Source of the DNA: Brasenia schreberi
Taxonomy: Eukaryota > Streptophyta > Magnoliopsida > Nymphaeales > Cabombaceae
NCBI GenBank assembly: GCA_036023115.1
Contig: JAYKKT010000090.1
Span: 28,665,501-28,729,500, forward strand
Direction of reading: 5' to 3'
Length of the DNA stretch: 64,000 nt
Shown here: positions 40,273-52,905 of the stretch, in pieces
Layout: every line of letters begins with the position of its first letter
Numbering within the stretch: position 1 is the first letter of the stretch
The notes under the pieces: generated by a model
Databases searched by the model: none
Told to the model about the DNA's origin: nothing
What the model saw: only the letters and a program-made list of their open reading frames with translations
Translations under genes and position numbers: made by a program

Positions 40273-40994
40273 TATATGATAGCAACATTACATGATAGCA
40301 TGTTCAACAAATTGAATGGTTACTCAACAAATTTAAATCATTCAATTTGAAATGTTGATGGATTTAAAAAGTAAGAAGTTTCTTCTTGAACAACATACAC
40401 TTACAAAAAATACAAGTAATTTTTTTGTTTTCTAAATTAAAATATCAGCCACCTACCCTTTAAATTATAAAACAAGTTGTTCAGAAACTTAAACTTTCTA
40501 TTTTCTGCAGTAAGGGCTGGCCCAACCCGACCCACAGCCCTTTCAAAGGGCTGGAGAGAGGCAGATCGTACTGGCAGCTCTACAAACATGGGTAGGACTT
40601 GAAAAGCTGGTCTATTTTCTATTTATTTCTCACTCGTGCAAATGAAACATGAAATAAACACCACTAAACTTAGGTAGGATAAAATTTCATATTTAAAAGA
40701 CAATTTTTTGAAAAACTCTTCTTCTTTTTTTGGTGGCATATACCACCGGTATCCGCAAGCCCCCAAAACCCCGACTGATCTGTTTGGGAGCTGGGTTAGC
40801 CCACTCTGCGGTTTAAGCTCTCCCAGCGTTGGCTTTCTCTGTTCCCAGATAAAATGTAAACGCATTATTGTCAGAAGTAGCGATGCAATTCACCTTCGGA
40901 GCAATTCTCCAAAGATCCTACAACCCCAACCCAGAACGAAGAAGCGGACAGAAGAAACAAGAATGATTGGACTTAGATTTGTAGTTTCCCACCA

Positions 40995-41026
<32 letters not shown>

Positions 41027-41383
41027 CAGGGATATGAGACCATGCCAAGATATGGCTCGACCCAGATCTAAAACCAGAACCATTCAACCTCACACCCCAA
41101 CACAATCATACGGTCTTCCATAGCACCTTTCGAAATCGACAACACAGAAACGGCCATCATCATCTTCTTCAATATGATTATTTTCATTTCATGGCTGCAA
41201 ACACTGGTGCTCTTTCCACCTGACAAACAAAAACAAAGTGAAGATGATTAACAGTGACAATTTAATTTCGACCAAAAAAGGGAACAGGATTATAAGTAAA
41301 ACTACAAAGTCAATAAATAAAAAGCGACTTTCAAAAATAATCCTAAAATTTCACAATATTAAAAGCAACCACATCAACCTTTT
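40101..41383. other. Gene-free stretch with microsatellites
   Basis: Microsatellites lie at 40109-40150 (CT then TA), 40231-40269 (GA) and 40996-41023 (CA). An inverted CTC/GAG arrangement around 40160-40270 gives ORFs on both strands that are artefacts. No exon is seen. Confidence 0.45.
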
Positions 41384-41505
41384 TCTTTCTTTTTTTACAA
41401 GAGAAAGCCCAAGCCTAACAACTACACCCACACATGCACTCTCAGAGAGTCAAAGTCCCACCAACAACAATGACGCTAAAGTGCCCTGCATTGAGTTAAT
41501 GCTCT
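41384..41505 (-). mobile_element. SINE-like element (family S1), copy d
   Basis: The minus strand has AGAGCATTAACTCAATGCAGGG (A box region), TGGGACTTTGACTCTCTGAGAG (degenerate B box), and the GTGCATGTGTGGGTGTAGTTGTTAGG body. A TCTCTTGTAAAAAAAG tail abuts the T-run near 41391. Confidence 0.6.
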
Positions 41506-41534
41506 GAATGCCCACATCAACCTTTTAGTTCATC

Positions 41535-41625
41535 AAAAGAAAACACCAAACCTTATTGCTCACTAAGTGGTGTCAGCTATATACATTCTTAGTTACTTTC
41601 TTGATCCATCTTGTGTCACATTAGC
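41535..41625 (-). mobile_element. RTE LINE 3'-end fragment, old
   Basis: CACTAAGTGGTGTCAGCTATATACATTC followed by CATCTTGTGTCACATTAGCATTCAACTC parallels the 3' terminal text of copies A and C (ACTAGACGGGGT(C/A)GGCTAC and ATGTGCCATGTTAGCA). Only the last 90 or so bases are recognisable. Confidence 0.5.
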
Positions 41626-41891
41626 ATTCAACTCTATGAAAGCAACTCGCAAACCATCAAAAATTGTAAAAATGGGGAATAATTTTCGGCTAAACACATA
41701 TTAATATTCTTTTTTGCCATAAAAGAATCTTTTTCTACGAAGCACTTAACCTAACCTAACATGAAACATTGACTTTGAGGGCATTTGTAACTTATCTTGC
41801 CAATTCTTTTGGTGTTGAACAATTTAGAAAAGTAAAGTGGGTTCCTATAATTATTGACACATTAGGTGCGTCTCTGCATTTTTCCTAAAAG

Positions 41892-42396
41892 TTAATAAAT
41901 AATCCAATGCGTAAAAATAACAAAATATTTATTGGTGTAATTGAGAAGGGTGGTAGGAGAGACCGTGAAAGTGGCGCCCCAGATATCCTCCTCTTCAGCG
42001 GGGACGCATGTGACCTTGTTCTTGGGATGCTCGTAGCTCTTCAGCTCTCCCCATCTGGGCGAAAAGAAACAACCTGCAAATAAATACATATTTATCAATT
42101 AATCATGCGACATATACGCCCATTTAACCAAAATTTCTTTATAAGAAGCCCCATTGAAGATCATACGCTAAAGAAGCCGACTGAAGTTAGAACCAAAAGG
42201 GCACACCTATATTAAATGGGGTCGGCTATTCGGTTTCTCAGTCGCGTGAAACTCCATTTTCAGTGAGGATTTCATCGTTTCATAACCGGTTTTGAAACCG
42301 AGAGAGAGAGAAAGAGGGAATTGCGGTAGACAACCAGTGACTGATCTAAAATAGCAATTTTTACCACAAATTCTACAAAATCCAATCATAGGAAGA

Positions 42397-42466
<70 letters not shown>

Positions 42467-43612
42467 AGAATAATGGTTGTCATGTCGACACGGAACTTTA
42501 TCGATCATGTGAGGGAGCATGATGATCATGGTGGTACCAGTAATTAAGATGATGGTGATGACGATTACCTTCGGGGAAGGTAGCAATGGATTTGCCGCAG
42601 GATCCCCTCAACAGGTCAGCGTTGTCAGCGAAGGCCAAGAACCCATCCGCAGTGATTCCCCAATACAGCGGTATCTTGCCGTTTTGGTCCTGTTATTAAC
42701 GCGTCAATAATTTGAGGCGATATTTCAACAAAAATAAGTCCAAAAAGAATAAACAAAGGAAAAGAACGAGACAGTTCTACCCTTCACAACTGGGTTTGAG
42801 CCTAGCTACGTACCGAGGCAACAAAGACAGAGGAGGTGGTGTTGTCGTAGACGATAAACGCAAAGTCGCCGCTCAGGTGGCCGACGACATGGCTGGCCGG
42901 GTACGGCGCCCGGTCGCGCAGCGTCTTGTAGGCTTCGATCACCAGCAGCGCCTCGTTGACGTTCTTGGTGAGCCCATACTGCTGGCGCAGGCTGGCTAGG
43001 TTGTCCAGCGCCCCCTCGAACAGGCAGAAGATGTCGTCCTTGCAAGCGAACGTCCTGCTCCGGCCAAAACCGCCCAAGGTTATTTCCGTAATTTCAATGA
43101 AAAGCAAGAGTGCAATTTGGATATTTTCGTCAATGTCAAATTTTTCAATGACTAAAATACCCCTTTGTAGAATCTTCTTCCCCCATTTCGGAGTTCCGAA
43201 ACTCAGGGATCGAGAAACGAGCAAACGCTCATTCTCGGGTTTCAGGAACCGAGGAAGGCACTTGGTTCTTAAGGTTCCCTGACAGGGACATTTTCGTCAT
43301 TTGATTGAGGACGATTTCTCTCATGTTTTGTTTTCCATTTATATATTTATTGCTAAGGGTTATTTCCCTCGTCAGATCGTTTAAGTATAAGGGTGTTTTG
43401 GTCAATTACCTTGGGCGAAGGAGAGCCTGGCCATGGTGGGTGTAAGCCAGGAAGGCTTCGGTACCCAAACGGAGGGAGACGGCTTCGGCGGAGTTGCGGA
43501 CGAATCGGTCGACGAGCAGCGACGCCGTCGTCTTCGGCGACGGGGTCCGGCTGCCGGCTGCCGCCAACTCATCCGGCGGCGTCACGATGGAGTTGCTGAA
43601 TACTCCCAGCAT
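41892..43612 (-). CDS. TSJT1: Wali7/DUF3700 protein, stem-specific TSJT1-like, with YGL and LRDR motifs; four exons
   Basis: Minus-strand exons 43410-43612, 43054-42814, 42689-42569 and 42073-41892 join in frame to 248 codons; all introns are GT-AG. The start is ATG 43612 (MLGVFSNSIV), as in relatives; upstream in-frame codons lack ATG. The family is a class II glutamine amidotransferase-like fold (Wali7, DUF3700) induced by aluminium, auxin or sugar starvation. Its biochemical role is unsettled. Diagnostic motifs are QQYGL (YGL at 94-96), LRDR (113-116), HVVGHLSGDFAF, IPLYWGITADG and a FEHPKNK-like YEHPKNKVTCVP, then EEEDIWGATF. The last 20 or so residues (VSPTTLLNYTNKYFVIF and beyond) replace the usual VEGPA-type tail. 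Exons 1 and 2 are GC-rich, unlike the flanks. Intron 3 holds a TA/TG run (42399-42467). Confidence 0.94.
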
Positions 43613-43737
43613 CTCTACACCCTCCAATCAAAACACACACAGGCAAACTAAATAGAGAGAAGATCTGAGAATCGACCTAACGAAGGCACAAACACAAAAG
43701 AAAGACGAAATGAGAATACGAGGAGAGTGGAGTTTCC

Positions 43738-43752
43738 TGGCTATTTAAAGCT
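43738..43752 (-). promoter_or_regulatory. Likely TATA box of the DUF3700 gene
   Basis: Minus strand GAGCTTTAAATAGCC lies about 130 bases upstream of the ATG at 43612, giving a plausible 5' UTR of about 100 bases. The leader contains GAGA-like text. Confidence 0.5.
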
Positions 43753-44499
43753 CTCCGGAGACGAAGAAAACAAAAGAGAAGTTAATGAAGAAGGCCTCTT
43801 TTGACGTTTTATTTCGTCTCTGCCCCGTGAATTACCAGAAAAACCATTGAGATTCTTATTTCCGGACACAGAATTATCTCACCAGGACGCCACAATTTCG
43901 GGAAAAAGTAAAATGCCAACTTGTGGCTTTATGTCATATGCATTTATTTACGGGAGAATCCTTTTGAATTATAGGAGAATTAAGAAATATCACCACGTAA
44001 ATGAACTTTATACGGTAATTTATACCGTAGTTATACTGTAGGAAGTACCATTCTACGTGTATTGCTGTACTATTTTCTTCTAGACAAGTGTACTACACTA
44101 TTCTTACCCTACTTAGTCCATTCAAACACTTAACTTTTGAATGGTGTTTGGCTTGTATCGCTAATGCGCTATTTTCTTTAGGAAACAATTAAATATTCAA
44201 GATTAGAAATTAATTTATAAATTATAAATTGAGCGAACTTCATCGTTTGTCTCAACAACACCGGATTAAAGGACAGAACAAAGAATAAGACAGAACAGAA
44301 ACTAAAATGAATTGTTTAGGTGGATTCCCCGTCTATTCTTACAATTCTTAACAAGTCATATTAAGGTTTTTCTTTTAATACAACAAAGAGGAAGAAAGTA
44401 AATGGTATTGAACTCGTGACCTACCCTGACAAAGTGAGCTTGTATAGTCATGCTAAGTTTTAAGAGATGTTGATATTTACTAGCTACCAATTAAGATTG
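43753..44499. other. Gene-free upstream stretch
   Basis: Upstream region of DUF3700. Beyond the promoter I see only AT-rich text and a 64-codon ORF without features. Confidence 0.4.
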
Positions 44500-44628
44500 C
44501 TTCTTTTTTTTTACAAGACGAGGCAGAAGCCTCACTCACACCCACACATACACCCTTTGGGAGTCGAACTCTCCACCAACAACAACGATGTTAGAGCATG
44601 CTATTGTTGAGATAGTGCTCTCCGTGCA
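44500..44628 (-). mobile_element. SINE-like element (family S1), copy e
   Basis: Minus strand: GAGAGCACTATCTCAACAATAG head, GGAGAGTTCGACTCCCAAAG as B box, and a GTGTATGTGTGGGTGTGAGTGAGGCTTCTGCC body. A CTCGTCTTGTAAAAAAAAAG tail abuts the T-run near 44503. Confidence 0.7.
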
Positions 44629-44675
44629 ATTAATATTGTTTAAGTGTGTGCTTTTATTTTTGGTAACTTAAATCT

Positions 44676-44715
44676 AAGTACAACAACAACTAAGCCTTTT
44701 CCATACTAGACGGGT
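44676..44715 (-). mobile_element. Very short RTE LINE 3' end (5'-truncated)
   Basis: TACAACAACAACTAAGCC followed by TTTTCCATACTAGACGGG matches the 3' terminal text of copy C almost exactly, including the CAA tail. Only about 38 bases are present, as expected of extreme 5' truncation during insertion. Confidence 0.65.
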
Positions 44716-45059
44716 GGAAACTAAGTATTTATACATTATTTAAGATATATAATTTACCTTTAAAAGGAAAGATGTATAATTTAAATGATTATTTCATATT
44801 AGTTTCTGATAATTAGATGCTCATCTTGTGATGCGCATTTAAGAAGGTGATGATTTTAGGATAAGGATGATGAGTGGAAATGTGGGACCTCTCTTGTCCA
44901 GTAGCGTCAAGATCGAGTGGTTTCGAGACACCTGGCAGAAGGAAATCGCCCTCCGTCCGTGAATATAAATAAGATCCTTCAACCTTTTATTTCACCTTCC
45001 AATCTCAAAGGAAGTCAGCTGCGGACACAGAGACTGTCCAACAGTCCAAGTTAGACAGG

Positions 45060-45600
45060 GGGGCTGACTATGTAAAACACGACACGAAACCATGATACAA
45101 ACACGACCTGAAAAGCAGATCCGGACGCAGGGACTGTCCAAGTTAGACAGAGGACTTGCTATATAAGACATAAAAATGATAGGATGACACGAACACGACC
45201 TAAAAAGCCCATGTTAGTGTTACCAAGGTTGTGTGGGAAAAACGTGTCGTGTTTGAGTTAACTTGTTCTTGTCACAATGCATAGAAACACGACTACTGGT
45301 AATTTAATAGCCGTCATCGAAAACCAACAAGCACACAACACAGAAGGCACGTTCGTGTCGCCCGGAGAAACATGAAAAGTCAAGCCGTGTTGGGTTAACT
45401 TGTTTTCTAACACAAACACGAAATGAGATGGATGACTCTAATAATGCTGGAGATAGGAAATTGCTTGCAATGTAACACCTGAATATGAAAACCTGAAATG
45501 AGCACGACCCGAAAAGTTTGTACCTAACTACACAAAAGTGACATTTACAACTTCGGCCATGTTTAGTTTAACTTGTTTTTACACAAACATGAAACTATGA
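45060..45600. repeat. CACGAC/CGTGTC-word repeat region
   Basis: The segment repeats, with variation, words such as ACACGACACGAAAC, ACACGACCTGAAAAG, CGTGTCGTGTTTGAGTTAAC and TTAACTTGTTTT in a roughly regular succession (about 45070, 45120, 45190, 45240, 45330, 45390, 45490, 45560). Tandem or nested copies of one degenerate repeat are likely. Confidence 0.55.
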
Positions 45601-46218
45601 TGCCAAAGGAACTTAGAATATCGAATTATCACTCTCAATTGGATCCACATGGTTCCTGAAACTCTAATTGGGGGGCCCATTATGAGATCCAAATCCAAAA
45701 GCAGATCCACATTGTGGCAGGGTGAGCCGACCACGTTATTTGAAATTATAAAATTTTGTGTTTTTGTATTGAATTTAAAAAAAATTAAGCATTCCCCATC
45801 CAAACCTGAAGCAGTTCCACCGAAACAAATTTGTAGATCTGTCACTGTCCAAATCCAATATTGATTGGACTTTCCTTGTCTATAGGCCCATTGATGGGTT
45901 TTGGGGCCCAAATAACAGACTAAAGGAATTTCCAGGCATCCGATAGAGAGAGATTGGTCAAGGTTTAGCTACCAGCATCATTTTGCAATGACCGGAAGTT
46001 GGTGCTTATAAGAATCGAACCCCGACGGCATGTATTACGGCCTAAGCCCTTCTTATTGAAGAAGACTCAATCCTTGATTATACAACTTTTACCTTCAATT
46101 AGTCAAGTGAGATTAGAAATACCAATTTGTTGTGAAAAAGGGAGCATCAGTTTATATGTTTCAATATCTCAAGCCATTTAATTTAATTTGTCCCAATCTT
46201 TCTTTTTCTCTCTTTCTC

Positions 46219-46272
<54 letters not shown>

Positions 46273-46408
46273 CTAACAATATTGTTGTTTACTTATATTT
46301 GATTGTTATTTTTTGAGAGTATGAATATTATATATTTTTTTTAAACTTTAAAAATTTTAAAAGTATACTCATACTAAGTAATAAGACTATACGTGCAAGA
46401 TCCATTTT

Positions 46409-46457
<49 letters not shown>

Positions 46458-49270
46458 ATATTAGGTCCGCCAAGCATATATGACAAGGAAACGTTAGGAA
46501 ATATGCAAGGGGACAAGTTGGTTCTTTTGAGAAAGAAGTGGGTGATGGGCCGTTTGTGGGGTCGTACGCCAAAGGGAATCTCGGGCTCTTTGAAAAAACA
46601 GCCTCTTGTTTTACATTTGGATTCTGTGGGCGACCCTCTATCCCACTTGTCCTCCAGTCTTATCCTCACTTTGGGGAGCACTTTTTTTCCAATTAATTAT
46701 TTAAAATGAGCTTTTAGACTCAGACTAAAGCCGTAGGAATTTTCTTCATTTATTTTATTTATTTTTTATTTGGTAATGAAAGATTTACATCACTACATGC
46801 ATCATGCATTGAAAATATAAAAAATAGATTAGAAGATCCCATTAATTATTTAAAGTTTCACGATCATGCTTATGAATCCCTCCTTCGATTCCACATCTTT
46901 TAAATAGGATTCATTTGAATCACCATGGTGTATGATGAGGAAACTTGATGTGATCCTGGATTTGGATCCGAACCCTTCCAATCAGAAGCAGTAGTGGATC
47001 TGGGTTCGAACTATGAAAGTACCAACTGGAAATGTAAAACTACATGAAATTGTATTAGTTTGTGGGCCCAACTTCTGAACTAATGGATCTATTCTTTTGT
47101 TATTAGTTGCCAAAGCTCGACCTTGATGGGTTCGGGATGAGTTCATTTGGATCATGTATTGTTTAGGTTGGTACCACCTATATATTATTGACCACGGACT
47201 CAACGGTGCGCTATAACTTTTCATTGAGTTTTCAAATTAAGATTGGGACTCAATCAGCTAACAAATTTTAATTCTTAAAAAAAGTATTTATTATGAGAAA
47301 AAAATTCATGTAAATAGTAAATTTCAAGGTTTTATTATGAAAAGCAAATATATATCGGCCTCTGCCAAAATTCACTATACACTATGTTTTTCAGCTAAAG
47401 TGCATTGTACCCGAAGCAGGCACAATCACTTGGTACATCTTCGTCTATGGCATACACTTCTATAAGAGGTCGAATCTATGAGAGCTCCATATCGGATCCG
47501 TCCTTCAAAACTTAGATGCGGGGAATTCGGACACCATTTAATATTGTTTTACCCAAATATTTTTTTATAATTTAAATATGGATTTCTGGATATATGTCAT
47601 ATTCTGGATCTGGATCCGATGACCTACAGATTAACTATATCCGTTAACTAATTGGATTTCAGTTACCTTTTCTTTTCTTCTTTGGATTCTGATTACCAAG
47701 CTTAGTATATGAGTGCAACCCCTTAACGTTCTCTTTCTGATTTTCACAAGAGAACCAGGTCCAAGATCCACTCTGAACACTAAAGAGACGTTCAAATGGT
47801 TCTTGGCAACTCTGCTTGCATCAAAGGTCTAGGGCATCTGGATCCGAAATCCAAAGAAACTCATTTAAAAACTCTTATCAGGTATCCCAACTAAGGACCT
47901 AAACTGAGCTTTCTCTCAGGGGCGTAACTTAAAGCTTATCAGTGGTTCTAGCATCTTCCTTCCCCACCACAACCACCACCACCACCCATGGGTCATACCG
48001 ATCAAGACATCGGCTTATGCACATGCATGATGCCCCACACGGTTCGAACTCTGAACATCAGTGTAGTGACTAGGCTGCCAGGGCCCTCCTACAAGCACTA
48101 CATGGATTCTTAGTCACCATTCTGCTCTATTTTGAAAGACCCCCAAGTATGGATCTCTCAATATCTGGATATGGATCATAGTACTCAGACCCCACAAGAT
48201 ATCATGGCTTTCATCTTTATGAGACGTATGGACCATGGACACTGTGCACCACGAAATACTGGTGCATCCTAACTCACTACCATGTGCAACTGCACTCACT
48301 GATTATTCATGCTGACTACCGCAATAACTCAGCACTGTATTAAAGAAATACATGTTCCAGTCTGTTTATATCGTCAAGAATGAAGAGAGGGATTGTGGGG
48401 TTTAATTATACTTAGGAGGATGCATCATGCTCCCCTCATCGCCCAAATCAAATTGATAATTAATTTTTGAAAATTTTGAATAAATAGATTCATATATTAT
48501 ATATATACATATACATATAAAACTCATTTATGTATATTGGTTGAATCGACGTGTCTCCGAACCATTGGTCATTCTTTTTTGTTGGGAGGACTAACCACCA
48601 AAGTGGTGGCCTTCAATGTAAATAGCATATAGTGGAAACTATTCTTGCTTTGAGCAGGTAGTAATCTTGCATAACCCAATCTTGGTAATTAAGGAAAAGA
48701 AATCCTTAGAATAGGTTTCCCTTGCATCAAATTAGAAGGAATGTCGACTCCGATCCGGTTCAGCTGATTCGATTCGATTACGGCAATAGCGGACTGTGGA
48801 GGTAGGCTTCACCGGAAAAACTCTTGGAGGTGTGTGCAAGTGCACCATTACAAATGAATATATAAGGTCTGTTTTTAATTATCTTTATTTTGTAAGTGAT
48901 TTTTCTAAATTGCTTTCTTTTTATAAAAGAGAAGAGATTATATTCATTATGTGATTAAAGAATTTTAAAGTAGTAGAATGAGGAGCACTGTGATGAGCTC
49001 ATGTAATGGGAGTTAGAAATAAAGAGAAGCAGTAGGAACCAAACATAAAAATGTTCTTGACCAAGAGAAGATGGGGCTTAAGTGTCTAACAAACCCGAGA
49101 TGTAAAGAGCATAATGACAAAAATAAAGGTGCTTTTTATTAAAAGAAATGAACGATAAGCGGTCCACGTTCTTATGTGTGTGGTCATTTTAATGTGTGCG
49201 TGTGTTACATATTCTTTTAGAATAAGTTGTGTGTCTTCTCTGGTTCACTGGCCAACCATTGCGAACACGA
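45601..49270. other. Long gene-free stretch
   Basis: No exon is supported on either strand. It contains TA runs (46220-46270), a CA/TA run (46415-46457), GGATCCGAAT/GATCTGGATCCG words (45640-45740, 46950-47000, 47460-47640), and a B-box-like GGTTCGAACTC (about 48041). A possible reverse B box lies at about 46011. ORFs up to 117 codons come from these repeats or have no features. Confidence 0.45.
46220..46457. repeat. TA microsatellite (46220-46270) and (CA)n(TA)n microsatellite (46415-46457)
   Basis: Two separate runs, about 145 bp apart. Confidence 0.9.
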
Positions 49271-49480
49271 GCTCTGTTGAGCTGGAATGAGCTTCATGAA
49301 TGAATTTGAACTTGAACTTGAGCTCGAACTCGAACTTGAACCTAGTAGTGTTCAAGGAACCGCTGGAACCGAACCAAACCGGTGGCTCGGTTTGGTTCTA
49401 GATATCAAACTGTTTAGTTTGGTTTGATTCTAACAGGAAAATTACTAAGTGGTTTGGTTCGTGTTAGAACCGAACTGAAC
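49271..49480. repeat. GAGCTCGAAC- and GGTTTGGTTC-word repeats
   Basis: Overlapping CTTGAACTTGAGCTCGAACT words pass into GTGTTCAAGGAACCGCTGGA, then ACCGAACCAAACCGG and GGTTTGGTTC on both strands. The GTGTTCAAGGA(A)C start is shared with 7890-7950. A further patch of these words is at 49775-49965. Confidence 0.5.
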
Positions 49481-49505
49481 CGAAATGTTGGAAACAGAAG
49501 AAAAT

Positions 49506-49627
49506 TTTAGTACTGTATTGAGTAGGGAGACAGAGTGACGGGATGGATGATATCAATAAAATGGGTATTCTAGTACCATATTGAGTAAGGAGGTGGAATG
49601 AGGAGATCCACGGCATCTATAAAATTG
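49506..49627 (+). repeat. Tandem duplication, period about 62 bp, two diverged copies
   Basis: TAGTACTGTATTGAGTAGGGAG at 49508 is followed by TAGTACCATATTGAGTAAGGAG at 49571. Both units end in TCAATAAAATGGG or CTATAAAATTGG. Similarity is about three quarters. Confidence 0.65.
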
Positions 49628-50099
49628 GTCTTAAGGGTTTGAACAAAACATACCTTTCTTGGCTAAGATTAAGTTTAATATATGTTGTTAACATATTAAT
49701 ATATGATATGTGGTCATTGGTCATATAATATTAAATTAAATTGTTTGGGATGTGCCACTCACAGTAATCTTAGAATCTTGGTTCAGAACCAAACCAAACC
49801 AAAAATATCGGGTCGGTTCTAATCATGACACGGTTTGGTTCGGTTCTCAAAATAGCATGAACCACAAGCAGTAGTTTCGGTTCAGTTTTAATCATGTCAT
49901 GATTTGTTCTATTCTCAAAATGACAGAAACTGCAAGTAGCGGTTTCGTTCAAGGTTGAAGCCACACATTCAGTTGAACCGATACAAAAACACGCGCAATC
50001 GTTCGACAAAATGTGCCTACTACATGCAAGATGAAAAATATAAAGGCAAGATATAAAAGGGTCAGATGTCTTCTTCAACCAACACAAATTGTTAGCTTT

Positions 50100-50560
50100 C
50101 GTGTCCATTTTGTGTCATGACACAAGCTTTTTGAGCTGGGTCACTTTCGTGTCAACTCGAATTTAAGCCACATCAACAAGAAAAACCAATCTGGGTAGTT
50201 AAATCAAGCATATTTTTCTATAGAGTCAAAATGCCCACCATATTCTATAGCAACACAGCTTCAAATCGGGGGAAATGGACAACAATTTGTGATGACATTG
50301 GTTTTTAAGCACAGGATTAAAAGGAAAATGCAAAAAATTGAATAAATGATTTTGCAGAATTCGCTCAATAGACACATAATATCCCCAGAAACCAAAAAGT
50401 TAGGGCTGGCATTGTAAGGTTCGACACAGAAAATCAATAGAACATAACCTGAAAAGTCCATGTTTGCCTCCACCTAAAGTAACACGAAAGAAGGGCTGTC
50501 TCTGGGTTGACCTGCTTATGAAACGAATACAAAGTGACACGACACAAACATGACCCAAAA
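50100..50560. repeat. CGTGTC/GACACG-word repeat region
   Basis: TTTTGTGTCATGACACAAGC (about 50108) is a palindromic member. ACATAACCTGAAAAGTCCATG and GACACGACACAAACATGACC (50430-50555) match the 45060-45600 lexicon. Confidence 0.5.
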
Positions 50561-50692
50561 CAAGAAATTTCTACCTCTGCCGAATGATTATTACCTTTGG
50601 GGCCTGACCCAAATAAAGATCCACATCTATGAGATTTTTTAGAAAAATATTGGACTTAGAGATTCATTTAAAATTCTTGTGATATGCACAAC

Positions 50693-50815
50693 GAGCAATA
50701 GCTCGCATAACTAGGAGATGGATTCACAAGTTGAAGGTCATGAGTTTGATTGTCAGAGCGTGCATCTGGCTTCTGCCTCCCCAATTCTACCGAAAAAAAG
50801 AAAAAAATTTGTTCG
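50693..50815 (+). mobile_element. SINE-like element (family S2), copy 2
   Basis: AGCAATAGCTCGCATAACTAGG (A box), then GTCATGAGTTTGATTGTCAGAG (B box), then GCGTGCATCTGGCTTCTGCC and a CGAAAAAAAGAAAAAAA tail. The order matches the element at 4405-4535, and the A tail supports a retroposon. Confidence 0.55.
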
Positions 50816-52829
50816 GATCTCGACATAGGGCCCACACCGCACGAGAACCAGCTCACCATGATCCACAAATCAGATCTAATGGATTCTTTGTCAATGTTAT
50901 TCGTTTTCAGAGTCCACATTTTCCAACCAAACATGGCCATATGAAGGACCAAGAATCAATTTGCATTCACTGGCAAGCAATTTCATTAGTTTGGTTTCAT
51001 CTTTGACATGGACTTTCTCACACCAGATCCCATATTCAATGCTTTTCTCAAACGAAGTCATTTTCTCTGATGAAAATGAAAACCAAACCCCCATTCTCAT
51101 CGGGTAAGTTGGGTCCGTCCGAGCAACAGGTTCAAATCAAAGATTCAAACTGTCGTGTGGTGCAGCTTCTGACCTATAAGTCCAGGTAATTGTTCTTTTT
51201 TTCTTTTTTCTTTTTTTTTTCAACATGAACATCTTCTCAGTTGATCCAACTGCTGCATCACCTGTTTACTCTTTGTGCAATTTCTTGATTGATCAAGACT
51301 TTTTTTCCTGCTCAATGGAACTCATGACTAATATGGTACTCTAGTTCCATAGATTAAAATGAGTAAAAAATTTCAGCATAAGTAAGGAGGTGAGTCATAA
51401 AAACTAGATCCACGAGCTTCACACGAAAATCCGAGTATCTCTCTCTCTCATCATGCCATAATTGATTTACACAAAATAAAATGGTTCTTCATTTACCTAA
51501 AGCCTTTTTTTCAAAAAAACTAAAAGAAAAAATGACCCATTATTCATCTTACATACCCTAATACAATTACTTTGATTTATCATTCAATTAAATTTTAAAA
51601 TGAGTTTCTTAAAGATAAACCAAGTTGAATATGCCATGTTTCTTTAGCTCATATGGAGGAGTCAAGCTATGAGCAGTTTGGTGCATTAACTTCGTTTAGG
51701 GCAAATGACATTTGATTATTTCGTGTGTCATGTATTTAACTTCAGGCAGCTAAATGCGAATACTCATATTTGTAAGCGTACAAGATGAAAAGTCGTGATA
51801 AGTTGTTGGGTGAAATGCAAAATTTTCTAGGAAAAAAGACAAAGTATTCGTACATGGTGTTGGTTCCAAACCATGGTATGTGACCCACAGATTGGTGGGT
51901 GGGATTCTTTTTTATATAATAATTATTAAATATTATATATATAAGAGTGATTGGGTTTTGTTGATTGTTTTTGGGTATAATGTTTTATATATTTTTTAAA
52001 GTTTTTAAAAATTTCGAAATTATATATATAAAAAGAGAAAGTGAAACCTGTTACACTGCTTTTGACGTCAGATTTTGCTAGATAAAATAGCAATGGACGA
52101 CGAATCAATCTTACGAACGGTAAATATGGTCGTCAAAAAGAAAACAGTTACGAAGGCGCTCAACTCTCTCTTTCGAGTCTGCGTTCTTCTCAATCTCCTT
52201 CTCATATCCCCCCTTCCGTACTCCACTATCCTCTCCTCTCTCTCTCATCCGTCTCTCCTACACCACTATCCACCGCCACAGTGAGTGTCCATCCTCTCTC
52301 CCTTGTGCACCATCATCCACTGCTTCGATAGGTGGCTGTCCTTTTCACTCTCTTCCTCTCTGCAGTGAAGTGAAGGCAAGATTGGAGGGGATGCCGATCC
52401 GAGAGAGAGACTCTGGCACTCAGCCGATTCGAGAGAGAGAAAGTATGGTACTCAGGCGTTTTAGTGACTTTTTTTTACGACTTGCATCTCAACCTTAGGT
52501 GAGATAGATTGAATCATTACTATCTTCTAACAGACTTTGATGCCAAACCTGGTTTAACAAATTTATATATTTGTTGGTTTCTGAGAGGTCTTGAGAAGAC
52601 ATTGACAATAATGACAACGTTACCTTGTGGTCATTATAATTAAGAAAGAAAGGTTCTGTCTGCATGCGTTTATGTGTGTGAGAGAGAGAGAGAGACATAA
52701 ACAGAAAGAGAGAGAAATTGGCAATTATTAAACAAGTTACTTAGGATGGTTTTTTTGTTTATTTGCTGACCTACCTTTATTTTTTCATATTATTTTATGC
52801 CTTCCATTCGTGTCACTTGCATAGACATA

Positions 52830-52831
<2 letters not shown>
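50816..52831. other. Gene-free stretch
   Basis: No supported exon. At 52092-52284 an ATG frame (MDDESILRTVN, then a basic and hydrophobic segment) precedes CT-rich text that resembles a plant 5' leader. The frame stops without a convincing donor and I do not call it. Confidence 0.4.

Positions 52832-52904
<73 letters not shown>
52832..52904. repeat. (TA)n microsatellite, 73 bp
   Basis: About 36 uninterrupted TA units. It yields IYIYIY ORFs that are artefacts. Confidence 0.97.

Positions 52905-52905
<1 letters not shown>

Noticed and set aside
42205..42240. RTE 3' fragment in DUF3700 intron 3 (AAATGGGGTCGGCTATTCGG)
   Set aside because: Only about 15 bases match the LINE end and the flanking text does not; it may be chance.
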